From the NCBI GenBank assembly GCA_037013555.1, contig JASUAD010000004.1:30497001-30561000 (forward strand): DNA of 64,000 bases, read 5' to 3'. This stretch comes from Sextonia rubra (taxonomy: Eukaryota > Streptophyta > Magnoliopsida > Laurales > Lauraceae). The position numbers and the translations under genes are program-made. How positions within the stretch are numbered: the first letter of the stretch is position 1; the number at the start of each line of letters is the position of its first letter. Below are positions 25,201 to 37,600 of this stretch, piece by piece. A model generated the notes under the pieces. The model searched no databases. It saw only the letters and a list, made by a program, of their open reading frames with translations, and was not told where the DNA came from.

Positions 25201-28200
25201 AGTCACTGGTTGTAGTAAGCCTCCCACCTCATCGTTGATCGGTTGGGGTCGACTCCATCTCTGCCAAGAGAAGAGACAGAGAAAGAAACAAAAGGAGCCC
25301 TCAACCCTTTTCCTCTTTTTGGGCACAAGTGCCAAGTGAAAAAACATTAGAAAGAAAAAGGGAGAAGCAAAGAGTCTACAATCGCCACCACTCCCCACCC
25401 TTACCATCACCGACCAACAGTGCACACCTCCATCTTCCTTGTCGCACACAAAAGCCTAATCCTCTATCGCCTCACCGCCGGCCACATCTTGTGCCGGAAT
25501 TGCGTCTAGAGAAGTCTTTCTCCCCCACCTTCTCATCTCTTTGCAAACAAAAAAAGGGTCTCGAAGTCCAACAGTAGCAAGTATCAAAACTCTTTTATTT
25601 CCTTATCTGGCACAAGGTCAAAGGAAGAAAAAAGGGAAACCACTGGATTAGTTGGGCCTGATTCTTGTTTCAAATCCGGGTCAATTCAAGTTCTGGACCA
25701 GATCAATTCAACCCGACTACATTACGGCCCATTGTTTTTAACAAGGTGCTGGGTTGGTATGTCAATTATGACCTGTTAGCGAAATAGCTCTTAAGCTATT
25801 TTGTTGACATCAACACTGCGTCAGTGAAAAGCTTCTCGCAGATTTTTCAACATCCAATGGCCAAAATTTGTTTCTTTGATATCAAAGCCATCCAACATCA
25901 AATTTCCGGTCCGTCTTCGTCAACGTGTTTGTGGACAGCAGATCTACACATCAAGTATCAGGTATTGAGGCAGATTTCACCAATCAAGGGCTCATAGTCA
26001 ATTCAATTTCAACCATTCATCTTCAAATCGCAGGATGTCCTCCATCCAGACTCCGATTTCAAATCTATTTGATCTTGTGCGCTTGTTTTAAAGAGATCTA
26101 CATAACAAGTTAGATTGATTTGTTTATTTAAGAAAAAAAAAAACTCATTATTTTAGAAGTCTTCCATATAGAATCGGAAGAAGTGCTATCATTGCAATTG
26201 CACCATGCTGCGCTTGGAGTGACATATTCACTTAAGCATCGACAATGGTATGTTGATAATCTATGATACCCAAATATCTCATTTAACCTGAGGTATCCGT
26301 ACCAATAAGGATATGGGTACGGGATACGGCAAGATACGGTTGGAATACGGCGCACAATTTTAGGATATGGGTATCTTGTATTTTACAAAAAGAAAAAGGC
26401 AAAATTAGAGGAATTCGTCTAAGATTGAGCTAATCAACGAATATCGTATGAAATCTTTAGTTATAACTTAAAAAGAATACTTTCATTTTTATATTTAGCC
26501 CCCTTTGTTTTATTTTAATATAGCAAAACTCAAAACCCACTGCATATTCGATGGTTGTTTTTCCCCTTCTATTCTTATATTTAAAGTTTTATCTTTTTCT
26601 TTATATTTTTTTACTAGATGGGGAAGTGGCGTTTCTTGTCATGTCATTCAATGTCCTTCTTTTCTCAATTTAAATTATATTTTCCTCTCTTTAAAAAGTT
26701 GAAATTTCTCTCCCTCCCTCCATTTTAATTTTGATAGTTGTAATTTTTTAGGATTATAAACTTGACCATATCACCCCACTTTAGATTGAGATTTCCAGAG
26801 ACCCACTTCTAGTAGTTAGTCACGTATGGTGTATCACATTCTACCAAAACATGATATTCGTACCAGTATTCATGTCGTATCCCGTATCCGTATTGTATTT
26901 TAAGTGATATCGTATCCGTATCCGTGTCCTAAATACCAGTATTCATGTCGTATCCCGTATCCGTATTGTATTTTAAGTGATATCGTATCCGTATCCGTGT
27001 CCTAAATTTTTGAAGTTGCTGTGTCGAATTCCCATTCCCCGTGCCAGTATCTGTATCCATGTCTGTATCTGGGCATCATAGTTGATAATAAAGCATACTT
27101 TGATCAATTTCCAAATTTGAGATAAGACAAGCTACCTGTTCTTAACTACGATTATGAGTTTTGGAGGCTAGAAGATTTATATGGACTACATGAAAGTGCA
27201 GAACATTTTGGCACTATCTTTGTTAGAGGTTTGAAACCAAGTATTCGGAAAACATGAAAGCTTGCACGACTGTACTTCAAGCATTTTGGAAAGCGATTCG
27301 TCTAGCGTTTGATAAAACGCTATCGCCTCCGAAAAGCTAAGTTGCAAGGAGAAAAATGTCCACAAACTACTAAAGCTCATGTTGTTGAACCCATTGTGGA
27401 GAATGTTAAGGCTCAAATTGAGGAACAAAAGCATGTGACACTCCTTCAGATGAATTGGAAGAAAATGAACCTAAGTCTCATCCTTTGGAAATTGTTGATC
27501 AACATATGCTAGCTACTAGTGAAGAATTGGATAAGACTTACAATCAATCTGCATATGCAATGGAAATTAATGCAAAACCACATTAAAAAAAAGCCTATTT
27601 CCACTGAAGAAAAGGCTCGTACTGAACAAATTGAACAAGCCAGTACTAAAAAGGTTGAAAAGGCTAGTATTAAAAATGTTGAGCAGCTCATTGATTTCCT
27701 TACACATTGATTTCATCTTTGGGGATAGAATGTTGACAATAGAAGATTGTGATCTACTATTTCAAAGCCAACAACCGATGCATCAATGGTTAGATCATAG
27801 ATCAAAGTTGAAATCAAACATCAGCAGAAGCCATGCCTCCAGTCCCTTTTTACTTGGATGAAAAGATTGCTTACAGATTCCAAAACATGCTATGAGGTTA
27901 AAGATCAAGAAGCACATCGAAGATTTGTACGCTTGGTATATGACCCTGGAGGACTTCTATAAAACTCAAAGTCGAGTTTTCTCTAAGAAGAGGAGAATTG
28001 ATGCAAGATAGACCAATGGTCCCGATAGGTCGACCCGCTTTTGGGCCCAGCCCACCTATCCTAGTTCATATAGGATTTTATTTGTTTATGTTTTGAAGTT
28101 ATTTTAACAATGTGTTTTAATCTTGACCATCGAAGTGTTTGGATGGTCCAGAGTAGTCCTAGGGTTATGTCTTTTATCTATTTAAACATTGTAAAGCCTC

Positions 28201-31200
28201 TTTGGCTGATAGTTAATGATTTATAATTAATGAAAAGTTTTAGAATTTTCCCCAAGTTTCTTCAAGTTCTCCTCAAAATCCTTAATGCCTCCTGGATTGG
28301 AGTTTGGTGAGAGCCCAAATTTTCTAATGCCTCTTGGATTGGAGTTTTGTGTGAGGCCAATTTTCCCCTTTATCTTCATCTTCTACCTTGCTTGCCCATG
28401 AATCCGTTCCATTCCACATTACCTATGTCTGTAATCTACTAGCCATTCTGACAAACCCTATTGATGTAGACTGGATGAGCCCCATGTGTGGGACCACCTA
28501 GGATAGTTTAGGACTTTCTTTCTTTTCCTAATTATTTTTCATTTTTTCAAATTTTATTTAATGAGTTGTAATTAGGATAGTGTCCAATTTATTTGCTTTC
28601 CTTGTTTGATTAGGAGTCTCAGAGTTGAGTTGATTAATGATATTGTGTGGGTTTTTATCCCTTCAAGGTGCTCCTTGTGTGATCATTTCTGCAGAGACCT
28701 CTTTCGTGTTTAGGCACTTTTCATGCAAGTCACCTAGGGTTCTGCATTACCTATCCTCCTCTAGGCATGTGCTTGCCCAAATCATCAGTCTCTAGGGGTG
28801 CATCCTTAATATGGCATTGGCCACTTGGTGTACTTGACGATGGCAAAGATTCCTAAGATGATGAAGCGGCATTTGGTTTTTGATTTCATATGTGTTTCCT
28901 TCCCATCTAAAGTTGATCCGTCTTGCCACCTTTTTCTGCAGTTTGGAAATATCTCCTTTTAAGTTTGCAGTTGTAGCTGCATCTGTTTGCATAGAATTAG
29001 TCACTGGAAAGGTCTAGAGTCTCAGCTTTAGGCGTGGTCCATTTGAAATATGACATTGTTTGTGGTCATGTTATGTTTTCAGTGGAACCAATTTCTCCTT
29101 TGTTGGACAAATCCAGCCATCTGATTGGTTGACGTTTTGGAGTCAGACCAATGGTTAAAGTTTCTTTTTAACTGCCAAGTATCCAGTCAATCCAGTCACG
29201 TGCCAATAATAATAATAAGGGACATTGCCTGTACACTAGTCCTTAGACTTCACATCCGCCTATAAATTGTCAAAGTTTAAGTAATTCCCATTGATCTGTT
29301 CATGTGATACCCTAAGGAGTAAGGTCATGCGAGCGCACATCAGACTGTGATGTCCTAGGGCCCTGTGATATCACACATATCGTCTTGTGCAATATCCTAG
29401 GTCGTGTGATAGCAAACCATTATTGTACAAACAGCTCTGCGAGAGATATTTAAATTTCAACTGTTTTGGGTCAAATGTGAGATTTAAAGGCAGTTGTACA
29501 CTGGCAATATCCCTAATAATAATTGATAACAACAACAATAACAAAGTTTGCCTAACTTTCCTTCCTCTTCTAGAGCCAAATTACTCAATTGACGCCTGAC
29601 TCTTTATCTGGTTGGTCCATTGAAAGAATTCCAAAATTGGATTATCATTGCATTCTATTCCTAGCTATTTTCTGGGAGTCTCAAGGCTATTGATTGAAGT
29701 GTTACTATCTTCTTATCAGGAAGATATCCTTAGTCTACTACTATCTTCTTATTTGGAAGATTTCTTTAGAATCCTATTCATAGTTGGGCCTCATTAGAAT
29801 GACACTGGATCCCCAAACAGATGTGCCTACAACTGCTCAGTGTAATGATTGCATCAGAATCCTGTAGACATCTAGACTCAGGACCAATAATTCCTTGTTA
29901 ATTGTTATGGTGTTGTTTGTGCCTGCATATGAATTGTGAAAGTATATGTGCTACTATATGCCGACAAATGAAAAGAAAGTAGAAGTGAATTAATAAAGAG
30001 GTTGATGATACTTCTATGTATAACAGTTATGATTCTAATAATTTTGTGTGATCTTGCAGAAAAACAAGTGTGTTCCATTAGAAGATCTTGCTGCAGAATT
30101 CAAACTACGGACTCAGGTAGTTACATGCTTCTCTTCAATTTGTTTCTTCTTTTTAATCTATATATGCATTTATTATTAACTTTTTGGTTTTTTCATGTCC
30201 AGTTAAAACTTGTTCAACTTTGCATAGACAGGGTCTGGTATATCTGTAATCAGTGCAGTGCCATATAATCTAGTTCAGTTACTTGATATACCATTTAACT
30301 TAAAAAATGCTTCTGTGAGAAATTGAAAATTTTGCAACTAGTCTCCTCATCCTTACCAGTTAAACTCAGGAATGGTGATGTAAATAAATCTAAGAGTGCA
30401 TGTGAAGATGGCCTACGTCAGAAATCATGGGACGATCTGGCGTCAGTTTCTATCCTGAGATTTCATTGGATGCTTTCATCTTCTCTTTATCGCCCCCACA
30501 TCGGTTTTCTTTCTAGCCTTAAGACACATCGTTCCATCAAGTTGGAAATATTTAGCTATCTCCAGCTTCCTGCTGCTATGCTTTCCACTCTAACAGCCCA
30601 AATCACTTTTGCATTTGTGCTTTCCTCTCCTGCTGCCTGGTGCTAGCCTGTCTGTATGAGACTGGCCTGTTTTAAAGAGATTAATTGATTGTGAGTATGC
30701 TAGGATAGGAACAGGTCCACAAGATTTGAGAGAAGTTCAAAAGTTCTACAACTTGTTTATTTCAGATATAGCAGAGAGGGATACACTCAAGGACCTGTAT
30801 TCAGCTTTTCAAAGATTTGGTGAATAGCATATATATTTGTTCCTAGGAGGATGAGTTATGGGAAGTGATAGGTTTCACTTCTGTAAAAGATTTAGTTAGC
30901 AGGAGGAATGGTCAGTGATTCATGCTATCCATGGGAAAATATTCTTAGGGGAGAAAATGGAGGTAAATCTAGTAAAGGTTGGAACTACATAGTGAGCAAG
31001 CTGTTCGTTTAGAAAAAGTACCAATATGGAGGTTGCTGGATTTTTGTGGTGGAGCTAAGATCTGGGGAATCTAACGGAGCACTCTTGTGCAATGCTTCAT
31101 CTAGCTCACATTTAAAAGTGCTTAAAAGGGAAGACAATGCCATCCTTTCCCCACCTTTTTTTTCTTGTGATTGTTAACATGATTTGAACACAAAATCTCA

Positions 31201-31569
31201 AGGTTGTGTTAGTGAGCACCTTCCTCTGTGCCGCAAGCTCTTGTCAAGACGTGCCAGAGCAATGATTTTGTTGCTTAGAGGAGTTGCTAGGATGGTGGGT
31301 TTATTGAATGATGAGGGAACTGAATAGTTGAAGATATTTTCACATAGCTGGAGGTGCAAGTGTGATGCTGATTTTGAATAATATAATAGGTGGGTGCTGT
31401 CTTCTGCATTTCAGGGAGAGTGCTTTAATTGGCATGAAAGTGGATATGGTACAGGAGCCTTTACACTTTATCAAATCCTTGTTTTGTGCATGTAAATACT
31501 GTGTAGCTATGTGATGTAGGCCCCTAGGGTTAGGGCTGGAAGGGGATGGGGCTGCAGTGGCGACAGTTG

Positions 31570-31609
<40 letters not shown>

Positions 31610-34600
31610 TTTTCTGTTCTGGTTGTGGAAGACAATGGTGGGTATGGTCTTGATGGGGATGGAGGGGGATCTGAGATGGGTTTTTAGGCGATGGTCTGTG
31701 GGCTGAGGGCGGAGACAGGGCTATAAGGGTTTCGGGATGTGGTTTCTAGATCGGTAAAGGTGAGGGGTGATGTCGGTGGGATAGATAGGGGTAACACACT
31801 GGACGATCACGATGAATCGTTCTTCTCTAATACCAAACTGATGCATGCCCTTGGGTTAAGTCTACGTAGGGGTGTCGAAGCACGTGTCGAGGGCACTTCG
31901 AATCGTCGAGAAGATTTCACACACAAGGATGCACCTCTAGAATAAAAACCATAAATCTATTAACCAATCAAAGTTTAAGAATTTCTTCTTTACAATGCCA
32001 TATATATAATAAAAGCAAACTTAATACCTAAGCAAACCTTAATCTATTAATAGAAACTTCTTTAATAATGCAATTAGCAAGCTACTAATAAAATATCATA
32101 GTCCTAATCTAATTTGAAAAGGGACCACTTGTGGGGCCCATACTGCATAAGTCTGTCTTTCCATGGTTAAGAGTTATGTTGGTTGCATTCAAGGTGTTTG
32201 GTTCTTGAGTTGGAATGACTTGAAAGTAAAATGTGTTAGACGAACCTTTGCACTTTATCAGATCCTCGTTTGGTGCATGAAAAAACTTCCACACTCCGAA
32301 ATCAGCTGCCTCGATTCTGGGCGCGAATGTGGGGATTAGTATGATGCAACATGATAAAAGAGAATCCCCATTTGTTACCAATAGGATTTCGCATGTGTGA
32401 GGCACAGACTATCTCCATCACAACACATTTCAACCATTCGGCGAAAGCTTGTGTAACCATTAAGCATATTCACATTTAGACATATATAACAGACAAGATA
32501 TCATAGTGTACAAAATTTCAAAATGCATTATTTACTGAAAGTTGGTAATTACAAAAGTTAGCTAGCTACATTCTCAAAATAAAAGGCCTACAAAAACATG
32601 GCCATAAATCCAAAAGATGTTGAACCAAAAGAAACTATCCCAAAAAGGTATCAAACTCAAAGGGTTAGCGATGCTCTAAAGTATATCGTATGCGCTCCAT
32701 ATTCTCTCCCCACAAACGCCTTATCCTCCGGGGAAGGGGTAGGGTATCTGTCACCTACATCACAGGGTGTAGTAACAATCAAGTTTGTAATAACTTGGCA
32801 TAGTCAATATAAATGGCACCAAATGTTACATCACTATGAAATTAAAAGATTGATTATAGAGTTCCAATAATCATATCAAGTAAGCAAATTGTGCCTGAAT
32901 AATAATACATTGGGAATCATTTAAAGCAAAACTATGCAAAAACAAATCTCCTACTCAAAGGTCGAACTTGCGAATTTAACTCTGGCAAACTAATAACTTT
33001 GGCAAACAACATGGATAAATTCCCTCGGCAATCACGATTGTGGCGGCATGATCATGGCTGGGGGGCAAATTCAACAAGAATGGTACCTCATGATTCCATT
33101 GGAGCAATTGTGGCCATCAAGTTAACAAGAATAGTACCAAAGCAATACTGTGATCGCTTATCAGGAACTAGTCTGCAGACAATATACGGAACATCAAAAT
33201 CCACACCCAGCCGGGTCTCACTGATATGGGATCGAAGCTGAGTGGTGCTGACTCGAAATTTCAAGGTCAGAACATATAATGAGACTCCATGTCAAATGTG
33301 GTAATTAAATCGGCAACTACTCCAAGATAGTAGGCAAAATTGGCAAAACATACTTCCGATGAGTAGTCCTTTACAAATCTCCAAAACGAGCTAACTGGAA
33401 CAGGTATCAGACGAGACTGGGCAAATTGGTACACCATACAGACAAGACTTGAGAAGGCTAACAAGACGGACTGTGTACTGTACATGACTCGGTCTAAACA
33501 AACTGATTCAATCATACCTTAGCTAATGCAAATTTGGCAGCATTTCAGTACAATTGAGTTAGTCCCAAAATGGGTATAAAAATAGGTGGGTCAGATCCGA
33601 TCGATGTGGAAGGAAACATTAAAGGGATTGCAAGCTCTCCAACCAAATTGACTCTACTATGGATCCTATCAAGTCTAGAGGAGGAAAGCAGGCAATTTAA
33701 TGCACGTTGAGCCTAAAAGACTGACTCAAGACATGCCAAATAGTCTGATACATCTCAGGGTACAACAATGACAAGTAAGTACACAAGAAAACACAATTAC
33801 AAGGTACGAAGACAAATGAATACGATAAGGTAGGGCAAGATTGACCACATATTCAAGAGACAATTACAATTTACCAAGGCTAGGTATTGGATTGCCATTA
33901 ACATGTAAGCACAATACTATTTAACTCTTTGCTTTTTCTAAGATACTGAATGTTTTACGATACCCTGGTGCTTCTATCAGTGGCGAAGCCAGGATTCTAT
34001 AGTATAGGGGGCTGAAGCTAACAATATATTTGTAAGAAAATTTAGTATACAGAAATTGTAATGAACATCTTTTTTATTTTAAATACGCAAAATAATAAAT
34101 ATAGTTTTCTTAATACACAAGAGCGATCAATCAATTAAAATAATGCTCGACGAGTCTGCAGGTCACGGAAGTCATTTATGATTGACTCCGTTGTAAATTT
34201 TTCAACAATCTCTCTTTCAATATATACAATCATAGCATTCGATAGATAATCATCTTCCATCTTGTTTCGAAGTCTTGTTTTAATAACATTCATTGCTGAG
34301 AATGCACGTTCTGTAGTTGCAGTAGAAACTGGAAGAGTAAGCACAAGTCTAACCAATCTATGAAGAAGTGAGTAAATTTTTGATTTCCTTGTCTTCACCA
34401 ACCATTGACATAAGTCAGAAACCGTTAATAGTTGTTGTAGATTTGGATTTTGAGATATCTCAACTTCATAATGTCTTAGTTGCCTTTTAAGATCTTCTTT
34501 CTCGAACTCTGTGAAGTCTTCAGGATAAAACTTATCAACAAGAGTGCAAACATCATCAATTTTGAATGACTTGTAATTATCCTTGGGATCCAATGCACAA

Positions 34601-37600
34601 CTAAGAGTAAGCAACTCCATTGCATTATTGCTAAATCTGCTGTGTAGTTCTTGAAATATTTTGTCTATCGTAACATAAAAAATGTTTCTTCTATAATGCT
34701 CCTCAACTGTAATTACATCATACTGATGGCGAGCTCGACCTCTTTTTGCAATATAGCGAGCACTGAAATCTGGGACTTCAATCCCATGTCCCTCACAAAA
34801 TGATTTTACATTTATCAAAAGTGCATCCCATCCAGAATCTCTCAACTTCTGAATAAGTGTTTTGATAGTTGAGACAAAGCGCGGGGCATTTAAAATATCT
34901 TGAGACTTGTTTTGCAAAGCTTGACATAGTATATTTGTGATCTCCATAATTTCTCTCATAAGGTGTAAAATAAAGATAAATTCAAAAGAAGTCAATGTCT
35001 GAAGAGCTAAATCTGCATCTCCACGCTGAGAGGGATTTCCTCCATCTATGATGTTGTTCAGAACTACAGTTGTTGCATTGTACATTTTCCTCAAGCTTGA
35101 GATAGATCTCAAATTGGAACTCCAACGAGTATCTCCTGCTCTTTTTAAAGTGCCAATTTGATTTAGCCCTGTTCCAGTAGCAATTTCATCTTCATCTGAA
35201 GCAATCATACGAGCAATTTCATCAGCCTGAGTAGCTTGTAATTCGTCATGACGCTTGGAGGATGCACAAATAGTATTGACAATAAATTGTAATTTTTCAA
35301 AAAATTGATGAGTGGAAATAACTTCTCTGGCTGCTGCTACTAATGCCAATTGCAATCGATGGGCTAAACAATGAATATAATAAGCATATGGAGAATCATT
35401 AGAAATTAAGGCTTGTAATCCATTAAACTCACCTCGCATATTACTAGCACCATCATAACCTTGACCCTAAATATTCTGGTAATGAAGATTATGACGAGAG
35501 AGAACAGAGAAAATTGTATTCTTTAAAGTTAATGCCATAGTATCTCGAACATGAACAACACCAAAAAAACGTTCTCGAACAAAGCCATCTTTATCCACAA
35601 ATCTCAAAACACGAGCCATTTGTTCTCTATTTGATTCATCATGAGCTTCATCAACAATTATACAAAACTTTGCATCACCAATTTCAGTACGAATGTCTCT
35701 TTTGACTTTCTCTACTAAAACGATCAAAATCTCTTTCTGTGTATCTGACGAAGTATACGAGGCATTTTTTGGAGCTTTATCCAATACAACTTCTGCAACT
35801 TTTTTGTTATAAGAAGCTAAAATTTTTACCATTTTAAGAAAATTGCCTCGATTTCGTGATTCTTTGCTTTCATCATGACCTCTCAAAGCACTGCCTTGAA
35901 AGACAAGCCATCGGATTGCATCAATTGAAGTCTTAAGGTGCAATCGATTATTTTCAATTTGTTGAGAGGTATGTTTTTCAAAAACTTGCTCTATATGCTG
36001 ATATTGATTCTTCAGATCTTGACAAGAACTTTCAGCCATTTTATGAAATGATTTTGGATCTTTTCCTTCATAAATCAAGAAGGCACAATTTTTTCCATCC
36101 CTGACTTTCTTCCAATGTGAAAATCCATCAATTGTAAATGCCTTTTGTTGAGCACCTCCTCCTTGTGTGTTAAAAAGAAAGCACGGTAGACAAAATGCTG
36201 CATCCTTTGTTGGAGAGTATTTTAACCAAGTGGGAAACAATTTAAACCATGATGATTGAAAGCTACGACGATGAGATGCTGGTCCAGATTTTGGATATTC
36301 ATTAAGTTGATCTTGATACGGACCAAATTTAATGTAAGCTCGCCTGATTTCATCACGTTGATCAATAGGATATTCCCAAATTTGTTTTTGCAATCCCGGA
36401 TCACGTTCTAAGGAACTGATATCAACTTTTTCTAATTCGAGCCTTGGGGATTTTAGAGGGAGACTTTCAGTATCAGCCTCATGGACTGAAGTCTCTGCAC
36501 TAGAGATAAGTGGAGCTGGTGGCGATGACACATTGTTGTCTGAACTAGCGATACTTTTTCTCTTGAAATAAGAATCAATTTTTGATGACTTTTTCATTTA
36601 TGACTAATGAAAAATACAAAATATCCTATTCCTGCAATCAATGGAATAAGTTCTTAAAATCTAATAATTTCTAAATACTTGTACTAAATTGAGATATTGA
36701 GTGGTCTATTCTAAATTGAATATCAAATAAATAAATCAACTAAAATACAAAGGGGGAGAAATAGAGAGAGAAATACTTCTATTGTTTGTTTGTAGGAATT
36801 CAATTCCTTCACGCTCTAACTCCACCAAATTGCACGTGCTTTTGGAGATTAAAAAAAATGGGTTTCAACTTTCAAGGAGAATGCACAAAGAAAAAATAAA
36901 ATAAAAACATTTATTGGATAATGCTCCAAAAAATGATCATGAGAGGAATGTACCTGCGATTTTGTTGCTACTGCACTCTCCCTCTCCTCTCCTTTTCTCC
37001 TCTTCCCTCTGCTTCCTCATTTCTCCTTGTTGCGTTTTCAATTTCCCAAAAACGTTAGGTCTTGTTTCCAGTTTTTATTTGCCTCTTGTGTTTCCAGTTT
37101 TCAATTACAAGCAATGACCCAAGCATTAGATTGCCACGACAGTCCCTCTTCTAGTCTTCCCTCTTGCCAGGTGGGTCTTTGGTGGCTGGCAGAATTAGTG
37201 CCATGGATCATGGATGGTGGCCCTACTAATTAGCAAAGCCTAAGTTCTTGTATATTAGTTTAATGAGACTTCCATATAAAGTGGCTGGAATTGTGTTTGT
37301 TTAATGGGCCTTCCATATAACTGTCTGGAATTGTCTTATCTTCCATATAAAGTGGCTGGAATTGTGTTTGTTTAATGGGCCTTCCATATAACTGTCTGGA
37401 ATTGTCTTACTCCAATGGATCGTCAACAAGGCTGGATGGTGGCCCCTATTAGATCAATCATATTACATTATTAGTGTTTCTGACCATAGGGGCCATGGCG
37501 CGCCCCCCCCCCCCCCCCCCCAACAGCCCCCCACTATCCTCGCCACTGGCTTCTATGGTACAGCTTTCAAGTCCTTAAGGTCACGTATCCTGACTTGGCA

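Larger units (their letters stand above)
23848..28436 (+). mobile_element. Non-autonomous LTR retrotransposon with 5-bp TSD
   Basis: Two similar LTRs (23853-24273, 421 bp, and 27999-28431, 433 bp) are flanked by the perfect duplication CCTAT at 23848-23852 and 28432-28436. The left LTR is followed by TGGTATCAGA (24276-24285), an initiator-tRNA-Met primer site. The right LTR is preceded by the purine tract AAGAAGAGGAGAA. The LTRs start TGAT and end CATTA, so the terminal dinucleotides are TG...TA rather than TG...CA. The 3.7-kb interior shows no reverse transcriptase, integrase or RNase H motif. It has a C-rich, Pro-rich 5' part and a later stretch with short unrecognised frames, so it must have relied on another element's proteins. 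Confidence 0.88.
23480..30059 (+). other. DDRGK1 intron 5 (6,580 bp)
   Basis: Most of it is one LTR element (23853-28431) in the same orientation as the gene, with a TIR element nested inside it. The remaining 1.6 kb on the 3' side is AT-rich with no recognised feature. Confidence 0.8.
33970..37556 (-). mobile_element. Full-length Tip100-like hAT transposon with perfect 8-bp TSD
   Basis: The element spans 33978-37548 (3,571 bp) and is bracketed by GCTTCTAT at 33970-33977 and 37549-37556. The left terminus is CAGTGGCGAAGCCAGGA. The right terminus, reverse complemented, is CAGTGGCGAGGATAG, a 9-bp perfect core that then diverges. One intronless transposase frame runs on the minus strand. Near the right end lie a 71-bp tandem repeat (37269-37409) and a run of 19 C (37503-37521). 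It sits in antisense orientation in DDRGK1 intron 6. Confidence 0.96.

Noticed and set aside
31790..31960. Possible minus-strand primer site (CTAATACCAAACTGATGC) of a retrotransposon
   Set aside because: Similar to the reverse complement of a tRNA-Met primer site, but no LTR pair or pol sequence could be tied to it.
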